Assembly (NCBI RefSeq): GCF_000800015.1
Contig: NZ_JUGR01000001.1
Coordinates: forward strand, 806,001 to 870,000
DNA length: 64,000 nucleotides
Reading direction: 5' to 3'
DNA from: Terriglobus sp. TAA 43
Lineage (GTDB): Bacteria; Acidobacteriota; Terriglobia; Terriglobales; Acidobacteriaceae
Shown here: positions 18,695-26,008 of the stretch, piece after piece
Layout of the letters: each line of letters opens with the position of its first letter
Numbering within the stretch: position 1 is the first letter of the stretch
The notes under the pieces: generated by a model
Databases searched by the model: none
Seen by the model: only the letters and a program-made list of their open reading frames with translations
What the model was told of the DNA's origin: nothing
Translations under genes and position numbers: made by a program

Positions 18695-19279
18695 ATGCTG
18701 CCCCCCGACGACAGTCAACTCATCCAGCTCATGGACGCCGCACTCGCAGACGCAACGCGTCGCAGCGGCCCATGGCTGGCCTGTCGTCCGGGATGCAGCC
18801 AATGCTGCACCGGCGTCTTCCGCATCGGCCCGCTCGACACCGAACGCCTCCGCGAAGGCTTCCATCAAGCCCCGATCGAGACACAACAACGCATACAAGA
18901 ACGCGTTCAACAATCCATCGCAGATCTAAGCACCGACTTCCCCGGCGACACGACGACAGGCATCCTCTACGAAGACGAAGCCTCCCTCGAACAATTCGAA
19001 GACTTCGCCAACGACGCGGTGTGCCCCGTTCTCGATCCCGCCACAGGCACCTGCGATCTCTACGCGCATCGCCCCATGACCTGCCGCACCTTCGGCCCGC
19101 CCGTCCGCATAGAAGACGATGGCTTCGGTGTCTGCGAACTGTGTTTTGTAGGAGCGCCAGCAGAGACCATCGCCGCAGCAGAACTGCATCTACCCGAACC
19201 GGCGCTCGAAGCCACACTCGACGAACAGACCAGCATTACCGGCACCACCATCGTCGCCTTCGCGCTGAAGGATCAGTAG
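18695..19279 (+). CDS. YkgJ-type cysteine-cluster protein
   Basis: 194 residues. The N-terminal CRPGCSQCC and the later CPVLDPATGTCDLYAHRPMTCRTFG reproduce the C-x3-C-x2-CC ... C-x7-C-x2-Y-x2-RP-x2-CR pattern of the YkgJ (putative zinc or iron-sulfur) family, plus CELCF near residue 149. Biochemical role is not known for most members. It follows purB by 9 bp and may be cotranscribed with it. The C-terminal 40 residues (PAETIAAAELHLPEP) have no recognised motif. Confidence 0.82.
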   Translation: MLPPDDSQLIQLMDAALADATRRSGPWLACRPGCSQCCTGVFRIGPLDTERLREGFHQAPIETQQRIQERVQQSIADLSTDFPGDTTTGILYEDEASLEQFEDFANDAVCPVLDPATGTCDLYAHRPMTCRTFGPPVRIEDDGFGVCELCFVGAPAETIAAAELHLPEPALEATLDEQTSITGTTIVAFALKDQ

Positions 19280-19282
19280 CAG

Positions 19283-20344
19283 CTACTTATCAGGCAACCC
19301 CATAAACGAGAAAGCCTTCGTTTCCTTGAAGTCTTTAGCCGCGTTTCCAGAGAAAGTATTCTTCTGGTCTTTCCCCAGGTCTAGTTTCATCACTTTGCCC
19401 GTCTCATGCGAGAAATCAATATCGCTCAGCTTCACCCAGAACACATTCGGTGTCAGAGCTGACTCGAAGAAGTAGACCAGCCGCTTCTGATCCGCCACCG
19501 TCCGCCAGCGCGTCGACGAGATATTCGGCTGATCCGCCGTCGTAATACCAAACGGCACAGACACATTGCGAATCACGCTGAACACACTCGCCACCGCCAT
19601 GTCCGGGTCTTCACTCTTGGGAATCGCATTGATATAAAACGAAGCACGCGCAAAACGATCCGCAGCGCGATTCGTTCCCGGCAACATCGTCGTACCGCCA
19701 ATATCCTTCCAATACGATTCCAGCGCCAGCTGTTGATCGTAGGTCGGTGAATTCGTCATCACCTGATACTCACGGCCATGATGAATCACCTGCTTGCCTT
19801 TCACATACTCCACAACAGCACTATCGCCGCTCGAATCTGACATCGACATGTGCAGGTTCGCAAGCCTCTCTTCACCTGGCACCTGCGCCGTAGCCACCAG
19901 CAATGGCTCTTTTTCAAGCGCATCAATGGCCTCAGCCACCGTCGCATACTTGTCCAGCATGTACTGCGCCCACAGCGAAATAGCCAGTCCAGGCTTGCTT
20001 CCATCAAACTTCGGATACTCTGACTCGGCCAGCCACAACAGGTTCACCACCAGGCCTTTTTCATTCATGCCATCTGTGGTGGAGATGTCATATCCGCTCG
20101 CGATCACACTGCCATACTTCGATGTCCAGTGAAGAGAACGCGGGCCGGTAGCACCACTCCGTTCCATCCCACGCGGCAAAATCCAGAGGTTGGTTCCAAC
20201 GTCCACCTTCCAGTCCATGGAACGCGCCGTAATCACCTCGCCATCCGCACCGTGATACACCGCACGCGTACAGGCATCGGCAGAAACTGGTAGCAGCAAG
20301 GAGACAGAAAGCAGTGCAGAACAAAGCGGACGGATAAAACGCAT
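19283..20344 (-). CDS. Exported linear amide C-N hydrolase (choloylglycine hydrolase/penicillin V acylase family)
   Basis: 353 residues of the N-terminal-nucleophile family. A signal peptide ends ...SADA followed by C25, which would become the free nucleophilic cysteine after cleavage. R41 and D44 in ARSMDW stand 16 and 19 residues after that Cys, exactly as Arg17/Asp20 stand after Cys1 in family members. An internal MTNSPTYD block holds the usual Asn. Start: ATG at 20344 has GGAGG upstream; a further in-frame ATG at 20359 is less good. Substrate may be bile-salt-like amides, penicillin V or acyl-homoserine lactones; not determinable. A choline-free soil bacterium suggests N-acyl compounds rather than bile salts (inference). 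Confidence 0.88.
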   Translation of the reverse strand: MRFIRPLCSALLSVSLLLPVSADACTRAVYHGADGEVITARSMDWKVDVGTNLWILPRGMERSGATGPRSLHWTSKYGSVIASGYDISTTDGMNEKGLVVNLLWLAESEYPKFDGSKPGLAISLWAQYMLDKYATVAEAIDALEKEPLLVATAQVPGEERLANLHMSMSDSSGDSAVVEYVKGKQVIHHGREYQVMTNSPTYDQQLALESYWKDIGGTTMLPGTNRAADRFARASFYINAIPKSEDPDMAVASVFSVIRNVSVPFGITTADQPNISSTRWRTVADQKRLVYFFESALTPNVFWVKLSDIDFSHETGKVMKLDLGKDQKNTFSGNAAKDFKETKAFSFMGLPDK

Positions 20345-20422
20345 GCAACGAACCTCCAAAGCACTTCCTGAACCACACGCAACAACAAACCGCCATGTTC
20401 AACTTGAAGGCTTCTCAGGCGT

Positions 20423-21478
20423 TCAGTTGCCGCCGCCCTCTGCCTCAAGCAATGGAACCACCGTCGAACACATCTTCGCTTCCATAAACGGCGGTGGAGT
20501 CATCGGCAGTTGAATCCGGTCGTCGGCAATCATAATGCCAACGGGTTGCGACGGTGTTTGTAACTGCGCCATCACTGGCGCAGTTTTCGGCATCTTGAAG
20601 CGCCCGGTGCCCACATACGCAACCACCAGGCCCACTGCTGTGGTGGGCGAAAAGAACGCTAGAGGCACAATGTATTTCTTTGATCGCACCACCGTCTCTG
20701 CAATACCATTCACCCTCCGGCTGCGTGGGAGCGTCCCTGGAACCTGCGGTATCTGGAAGGTCTGAAATTGCAATTCAGGATTCTTCATACCGAACTTCGT
20801 CACCAGCCGCGCCAGATGCTTTGGCGTCGTCAGCCAGAAATCCGCCATCGCATTCCGAGGAATTGATCCCGGAAACGTACTGCGCAGAATGGTGCGCGCA
20901 AAATCCGCGCAGTTCCGATAGAGCAGGTTGAACTCACCCCGATTGCGGCTGTCATTCAATCTCGCCATGATGGCCTCATCCTGCTCTCGCGTCGTTTCCA
21001 GTTGAAACCCGTAGATGTGCCGATCGTAGGATGCGCCAATCAGTTGAATCCAGTCGCCACCGGGTGCGCTGCCATCCTCCCGACTCGGTGCCAGGTCCAA
21101 TAGATGCGCCCGCCGATAGCGATCGCGCAGCTCTTTTTCCAGCAAAACCGTAGCCTTCTCCGGTACGTCGGAAATATCTTCCACCGCGTAGAGATACGGG
21201 ATCAATGGAATCGCAACCCAGTCATAGCCGTTCACGTTGCTGTAGCGGCTTATCACCACTCCAAGTTCCGCGCCATGGCAAAGCCGCAACCGCGTCGGCG
21301 AATCTGCGCAGACATTGTCCAGATACACAGCAGCGTGACCAGTGGAGGTAAACGAACCAAAAGATCCAAACGGCTCCTCCACCAGCAGGCTGATACTGGC
21401 GTTCGCACGCAATGGCGTAAGAAGCGCAATGCACAATGCGGCGGCGAGAAAGTTTGCGGCATGTCGCAATTGCGGCAT
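20423..21478 (-). CDS. Exported protein with a permuted NlpC/P60-like His...Cys pattern
   Basis: 351 residues with a signal peptide (about 1-26). I do not recognise a named family with confidence. Early in the mature protein is STGHAAVYLDNVC, and about 130 residues later LLYRNCADFARTILRSTFPG; the His-before-Cys order resembles circularly permuted papain-like/NlpC-P60 (LRAT-like) hydrolases, which cleave amide or ester bonds. A short hydrophobic stretch lies near residue 270 (IVPLAFFSPTTAVGLVVAYVG). The ATG at 21478 is preferred over 21484 because AAGGAG is six bases upstream. Followed 78 bp later by the choloylglycine-hydrolase-type gene, a possible envelope amide-hydrolase pair. Confidence 0.65.
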   Translation of the reverse strand: MPQLRHAANFLAAALCIALLTPLRANASISLLVEEPFGSFGSFTSTGHAAVYLDNVCADSPTRLRLCHGAELGVVISRYSNVNGYDWVAIPLIPYLYAVEDISDVPEKATVLLEKELRDRYRRAHLLDLAPSREDGSAPGGDWIQLIGASYDRHIYGFQLETTREQDEAIMARLNDSRNRGEFNLLYRNCADFARTILRSTFPGSIPRNAMADFWLTTPKHLARLVTKFGMKNPELQFQTFQIPQVPGTLPRSRRVNGIAETVVRSKKYIVPLAFFSPTTAVGLVVAYVGTGRFKMPKTAPVMAQLQTPSQPVGIMIADDRIQLPMTPPPFMEAKMCSTVVPLLEAEGGGN

Positions 21479-21609
21479 GATCATCTCCTTCAGGACGTCG
21501 GGCTATGGACATGTGAGGCGGCCTTTGGGGGGCGCGGCCTATTCTTTAAGACGCAATCTGGAACCACGTGTGCCGATGAAAATTTCAGCTTTCGACGATA
21601 ATCGATGGC

Positions 21610-22239
21610 GTGAGTCCATTTTCTCAAAGCCACGACCTCACCCACGCGCGCCTCACCGTTGCGATGACAGGTGCTAGCGGAGCACTCTTCACCGCGCATC
21701 TGCTTCGACTTCTCAACAACGACGATCGCGTGGAAACCGTTCACTTCATCGCATCGGATCATGCCTTGCGCGTAGTGACGGAAGAACTTAGCCTCGCCGG
21801 CGGGCGCGCGTCGCTGTTGGAAACACTTCTCGACGGCCCGCCTTCCAGCAAGTTCACGGTATTCCGCAATGACGACATTGCAGCCCCCGTTGCCAGCGGC
21901 AGCCATCCTTCCGATGGCATGATTGTGCTGCCCTGCTCCATGGGAACGCTCGCGTCCATCGCGAACGGTATGGCCGCGCGACTCATCGACCGCGCAGCGG
22001 ATGTCACATTGAAGGAGCAGCGGCCGCTGATTCTCTGCGTCCGGGAAACTCCCTTCAACCGCATCCATCTTCGGAACATGACGCTTGCGGCGGAGGCTGG
22101 GGCCGTGATCTACCCCGTAATCCCCGCCATGTACTTCCGGCCACCAAGCCTGGATGACATTGCTCGTCAATTTTGTTGTCGCGTATTAGGCCACATCGGC
22201 CTTCCGCAACCCTCCGCATACCGCTGGAAGGAAGACTAG
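21610..22239 (+). CDS. ubiX: UbiX-like flavin prenyltransferase
   Basis: 209 residues. UbiX attaches a dimethylallyl group to FMN to make prenylated FMN, the cofactor of UbiD-type decarboxylases. Motifs TGASGALF near the N-terminus, LPCSMGTLASIANGMA (phosphate and Ser/Cys site) and RPLILCVRETPFNRIHLRNM (C-terminal FMN/prenyl site) are all visible. The start is GTG at 21610; a nearby ATG at 21605 runs into a stop after two codons. No ubiD lies in the window. Convergent and directly abutting the next gene's stop. Confidence 0.9.
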   Translation: MSPFSQSHDLTHARLTVAMTGASGALFTAHLLRLLNNDDRVETVHFIASDHALRVVTEELSLAGGRASLLETLLDGPPSSKFTVFRNDDIAAPVASGSHPSDGMIVLPCSMGTLASIANGMAARLIDRAADVTLKEQRPLILCVRETPFNRIHLRNMTLAAEAGAVIYPVIPAMYFRPPSLDDIARQFCCRVLGHIGLPQPSAYRWKED

Positions 22240-23211
22240 CTACTGCGGCGCGTCCGCGTAACTGGTAGAACGTGATAGCGGTGGGTCGGCATTCAGGAAC
22301 TTCAGCGTCTCCTCCACCACCGGTGGCGCACATTCCGCTGCAGTCAAATGCCCGCACTTCCTCACGCCCAGAAACACTGACTGCGGCACCAGGTCGTGCA
22401 TCCGCAGCCCAACCTCCACGGGAATCAAGCGATCCTCCGTGCCCCACACAATCAGCATGGGCATCTTCAATCCACCCAACCGGAAGTCCAGCAACTCTCG
22501 CCCATGCAGCATGCTGCCAAATGATTGCTGCACAATGAACTGGTTCTTCTGAAAGTTGCGGATCATTCCGGGAATCATCATCGACGGAATTTTCGTACGC
22601 CACCGGCTGGGCTCAATCTTGTCCATCAGCGCATCGAAACTCGCGCGGTCATGCGGCGAAAACAGCGAAGGTGGAAAATCCAGAACGAAGTACAGCCCGG
22701 CCGTGTCATACACCATCAACCGCCGCACCATCTCCGGATGATCCAGCGCCATCTTCATGGCAACCCAACCACCCATCGACCATCCGCCCAGGTCCACTTT
22801 CTGCAGTTTCAGCTCCCGCAGAAAATCAGTCGCAATACGCTCTTCCCCATCCAGCGTGTAGTCGCCATCCTTCGGCTTCGGCGAATCGCCATACCCCAGC
22901 AGATCCAGTGCATACACGTGGTATCCGGCCTTCGCCAGATCGGGAATCATCTTCGCCCAGTCAGAAGCGCGAGCCCCCAACCCATGCACCAGCAGCACCG
23001 GCTTCTCCGGTCCATTCCCTGCCGGTTTGGCTTCCAGATAATGAATCCGGTAGCCATCCACCATCACGTAATGATGCTGAATCCCCTTACCCCGCAGGTA
23101 AAGGTTCACCGACCGATCCACCAGCCACATTGGGTTCCAGTAAAGATAGGTGCACGCCACGGCCACCAACGCCGCAACTCCAAGAAGCGTCGCTATGAAG
23201 CCGCGCCTCAC
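22240..23211 (-). CDS. Membrane-anchored alpha/beta hydrolase
   Basis: 323 residues with one N-terminal helix (about 7-27) and an alpha/beta-hydrolase domain. The triad is visible: nucleophile S145 in GGWSMGGW, D260 in WGTEDRLIP and H288 in CGHLTAAE; the oxyanion block is VHGLGARASDW. The substrate is unknown; such proteins are often lipases, esterases or epoxide hydrolases. The ATG overlaps the upstream nitroreductase stop (4 bp), so they are one operon. Its stop abuts that of ubiX. Confidence 0.85.
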   Translation of the reverse strand: MRRGFIATLLGVAALVAVACTYLYWNPMWLVDRSVNLYLRGKGIQHHYVMVDGYRIHYLEAKPAGNGPEKPVLLVHGLGARASDWAKMIPDLAKAGYHVYALDLLGYGDSPKPKDGDYTLDGEERIATDFLRELKLQKVDLGGWSMGGWVAMKMALDHPEMVRRLMVYDTAGLYFVLDFPPSLFSPHDRASFDALMDKIEPSRWRTKIPSMMIPGMIRNFQKNQFIVQQSFGSMLHGRELLDFRLGGLKMPMLIVWGTEDRLIPVEVGLRMHDLVPQSVFLGVRKCGHLTAAECAPPVVEETLKFLNADPPLSRSTSYADAPQ

Positions 23212-23891
23212 CGCAGTGGTTTCCCGAACTCTTCCGCAAAGGCCACGTGATTCAGATCGAAGCGGCCGCCGTTATATTTATCCGGCCCCTTCAATCTTCC
23301 AATCGCCAGCAGCGACACCACCCAGTAACTTAAGGGCAGCCGCAGAGCTTCCTTCACTTCGTTCTGCTCAAAGCCTTCCATCGCAGCGGTGTCATAGCCC
23401 ATTACTTCAGCGGTCAATTGCATGTAAGCCGCGGCATACGTCACCTGCTTGTTCAGCCAGCCATGCATCTGGTCAGCATTCAAACTCAGCAGATAACTCT
23501 CCACGTAACTCTTCAACTGCGAGGCATAGCCTTCGCTCATGCCGCCTTCCAGCCCCATGCGCACAATATCGTCCGCATCGCGACGCCAGCTATCCACGTC
23601 GCCACAGCAGGCAATCACGACAGAAGCTTCTTCCACCTTGGCCTGGTTGTAGCAAGCCGCGCGCAGCTTCTTTTTCTGCTCCGGCGACTGCACCACGACA
23701 AAGCGCCACGGCTGCACGTTATACCCAGAAGGCGCGGCAATCCCCGCCTCCAAAATCGTACGGATATCCTCTGCCGGAATCGGGCTGCCATCGAACGAGG
23801 GCGTACTGCGACGTTCGCGAATGGCATCCGGAAGAGATTTCAAAGACTCACTCACCGCCACAGTGTAACGGCAGTTGGGCAAACCATCCAC
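23208..23891 (-). CDS. Nitroreductase family flavoprotein
   Basis: 227-residue FMN-dependent nitroreductase-fold protein. The FMN-binding start RERRSTPSFDG and the AAPSGYNVQPWRFVVVQ block are typical, as is the C-terminal GRLKG. Members reduce quinones, nitro compounds or flavins with NAD(P)H. The true start may be a GTG at 23861 or 23855 (MAVSESLKS), because the first ten residues from the ATG at 23891 do not look like family sequence. In an operon with the hydrolase downstream; divergent from pdxT. Confidence 0.85.
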   Translation of the reverse strand: MDGLPNCRYTVAVSESLKSLPDAIRERRSTPSFDGSPIPAEDIRTILEAGIAAPSGYNVQPWRFVVVQSPEQKKKLRAACYNQAKVEEASVVIACCGDVDSWRRDADDIVRMGLEGGMSEGYASQLKSYVESYLLSLNADQMHGWLNKQVTYAAAYMQLTAEVMGYDTAAMEGFEQNEVKEALRLPLSYWVVSLLAIGRLKGPDKYNGGRFDLNHVAFAEEFGKPLR

Positions 23892-23955
23892 ATCAGGCTT
23901 AAGACTTTAGGACGACCGCTCCGTCTTCCAGCGAAAAATGCAGCTATGATGAACC

Positions 23956-24561
23956 ATGGCCGACAGTTCTACCGCCAACTTCCAGCCAACCATCGGCGTT
24001 CTCGCGCTTCAGGGTGCCTTTGACGCGCACGCCCGCATGCTCCAGCAATGCGGTGCGAAAACGGTCTTCATCCGCAAGCCCGAGCAACTGGCAAACATCG
24101 ACGGCCTAGTCATCCCCGGCGGCGAATCCACCACCTTCCTCAAGGCGCTCGAACGCGGCGGCTTCTTCGACGCGCTCCAGGAATTCGTCCAGACGAAACC
24201 CACCTTCGGCACCTGCGCTGGCGTCATCCTCATCGCCAAACACGTCACCCACCCCGAGCAGAAGTCCCTCGGCGCGCTTGACGTCACGGTAGAACGCAAC
24301 GCCTACGGCCGCCAGAACGACTCCCGCATCCTCGAAGCCGAAACCACCCTGCCCGGCGGCCCGTTCGAAATGGTCTACATCCGCGCGCCCCGCATCACCC
24401 AGACCGGCCCCGGCGTGGAAACGCTCGCAGAGCGCGACGGCTCCCCCACGCTCGTCCGTCAGGGCCACCTGCTCGCGGCCACGTTCCACCCCGAACTCTC
24501 CACCGACAAGCGCGTCCACGAACTCTTCCTCGACTCCGTCCGCGCGGCGCACAACGGATAA
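23956..24561 (+). CDS. pdxT: Pyridoxal 5'-phosphate synthase glutaminase subunit PdxT
   Basis: 201 residues, class I glutamine amidotransferase. It hydrolyses glutamine and passes ammonia to PdxS, which builds PLP. The glutaminase triad is visible: C87 in GTCAGVIL, H178 and E180 in TFHPELS. The family blocks GVLALQGAFDAH, IPGGESTTF and VERNAYGRQ are present. pdxS, usually adjacent, is not in the window, so its location is unknown. No PLP-linked regulator is seen. Confidence 0.93.
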   Translation: MADSSTANFQPTIGVLALQGAFDAHARMLQQCGAKTVFIRKPEQLANIDGLVIPGGESTTFLKALERGGFFDALQEFVQTKPTFGTCAGVILIAKHVTHPEQKSLGALDVTVERNAYGRQNDSRILEAETTLPGGPFEMVYIRAPRITQTGPGVETLAERDGSPTLVRQGHLLAATFHPELSTDKRVHELFLDSVRAAHNG

Positions 24562-24641
24562 CCTTGCCACTGTGAGCCACGTCACATGCACACGGCTCAT
24601 TTGCGGAGTACTATCAAGGCCATAACGGCGTTGTTGCCCCC

Positions 24642-25421
24642 ATGCCTACCATCCTCCATCCCGATGAGGTCGTCGAAAAGCTCCCACCCCGGCGCCCTGA
24701 TGAAGCCGACATCGGCGGAGGACGCCTCCCACCCATCGAGCCCAAACACACCGGCGGTGGCGGCGACGGCGACAACTGGAGCAACAACCCCGTAGGCCGC
24801 CGAGGCCCTCGCGAAAAACTCCAGACCTACCGCTTCGCTGTCTTCTCGTTCCTCGCAGGCGACCTCATCTTTTTCATGACGCTCGTCAGCGCGTTCTTCG
24901 TCACCAAGCACGCAGCGCACATCGACGCCTACAACCACTACGTCCGCACATGGATTCCCATCGGCATCCCGTCCATCCTCTGGCTCAACACAGCCGTCCT
25001 GATCCTCTCATCGGTCACAATTGAACTCGCACGCCGCTCCGTCTTCCGCGAAATCGACGTCATGGAAGAGTGGCTCGGCCTCGGCAGCCCCACACGCCGC
25101 AAAGCGCTCCCCTGGCTCATCGCCACCACGCTCCTCGGCGCAGCCTTCGTCTGGGGACAGATCCTCGCATGGCGACAACTCGTCGCGCAGCACGTCGTTT
25201 ACTCAGCGAATCCGTCTTCGCGCTTCTTCTATCTGATCACCGGCGTCCACGGTATCCACCTCATCCTCGGCATCGTGATGCTGATCACAGCCATCGTCGG
25301 CCTGCGCTCACTGAAATCCATCCAATCCCGCCAGATCATGGTCGACAGCACCTCCTGGTACTGGCACGCCATGGGCGTCCTCTGGATCTTCCTCTTCGCC
25401 CTACTCCTCTGGGGCCAATAA
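24642..25421 (+). CDS. Heme-copper (cytochrome c) oxidase subunit III
   Basis: 259 residues with five predicted helices (about 62-87, 104-128, 154-176, 190-217, 238-258) after a proline/glycine-rich cytoplasmic leader. Blocks GVHGIHLILG and WYWHAMGVLWIFLF are the typical subunit III core, and AWRQL in a loop is also usual. Subunit III stabilises the oxidase and binds phospholipids. Subunits I, II and IV are not in this window, so it is an orphan gene here. Candidate partners must lie elsewhere. Confidence 0.9.
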   Translation: MPTILHPDEVVEKLPPRRPDEADIGGGRLPPIEPKHTGGGGDGDNWSNNPVGRRGPREKLQTYRFAVFSFLAGDLIFFMTLVSAFFVTKHAAHIDAYNHYVRTWIPIGIPSILWLNTAVLILSSVTIELARRSVFREIDVMEEWLGLGSPTRRKALPWLIATTLLGAAFVWGQILAWRQLVAQHVVYSANPSSRFFYLITGVHGIHLILGIVMLITAIVGLRSLKSIQSRQIMVDSTSWYWHAMGVLWIFLFALLLWGQ

Positions 25422-25491
25422 GCACTCCGTAAAACCTCACCAACCAACAACTCTTGGCAAAGGCACGGCCTACGAACAGCCGCAGCCCTAA

Positions 25492-25572
25492 GCGCCAAAG
25501 GCGCGACGAAATATTAGCCTAGGCCGAAGGCCTAGGTGTAAGTCCGTGCAGGCAAACAAGGGCCAAAGGCCC
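25492..25572. repeat. Cluster of three short palindromes with AAA/GAA loops
   Basis: GCGCC-AAA-GGCGC (25492-25504), CCTAGGCC-GAA-GGCCTAGG (25518-25536) and GGGCC-AAA-GGCCC (25560-25572) lie in an 81-bp stretch between COX3 and padR. Each is a perfect stem with a 3-nt purine-rich loop. The same design recurs at 41090-41220. They look like a REP/interspersed element rather than a terminator, since no T-run follows. Confidence 0.5.
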
Positions 25573-25663
25573 GCTCTATAGCCTCGCCACCGAATCTTCA
25601 AACTCTCCCCTTGCACTTCTACAACAACCCCATGTACTCTTCTGTCGAAGTGAAAGGGGAAGC

Positions 25664-25996
25664 ATGGCTGGCGACTACTTAGACCTCCCACAAGGCACAC
25701 TCGATCTTCTGATCCTGCGCACGCTCGCATTGGGCTCACAACACGGCTGGGCTATTTCAGAACGCGTACAACAACTCTCCAGCGACGCACTCCGCATCCA
25801 GCAAGGCTCGCTCTACCCCGCACTCCATCGCCTCGAGCGTCGCGGTCTCATCAAGGCCAAGTGGCAAACCACTGAGAACAACCGACGCGCCAAGTACTAC
25901 GAACTCTCGAAGAAGGGCCGCGATCAACTCGAAGTTGAAAAGGAAGCATGGGCAAAGCTCACCGCAGCGGTAGCCCAGGTTCTTGAAGCCGTGTAA
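25664..25996 (+). CDS. PadR-family transcriptional regulator
   Basis: 110 residues, winged-helix DNA-binding repressor. The start LDLPQGTLDLLILRTLALGSQ and QGSLYPALHRLERRGLIKAKW, then RRAKYYELSKKGRDQL, are the standard PadR wing and helices. In Acidobacteriota, PadR genes are regularly followed by ADOP permeases; here the permease starts 12 bp later. It probably represses this operon (inference). The effector is unknown. Confidence 0.92.
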   Translation: MAGDYLDLPQGTLDLLILRTLALGSQHGWAISERVQQLSSDALRIQQGSLYPALHRLERRGLIKAKWQTTENNRRAKYYELSKKGRDQLEVEKEAWAKLTAAVAQVLEAV

Positions 25997-26008
25997 GGAG
26001 GAGCGCAT

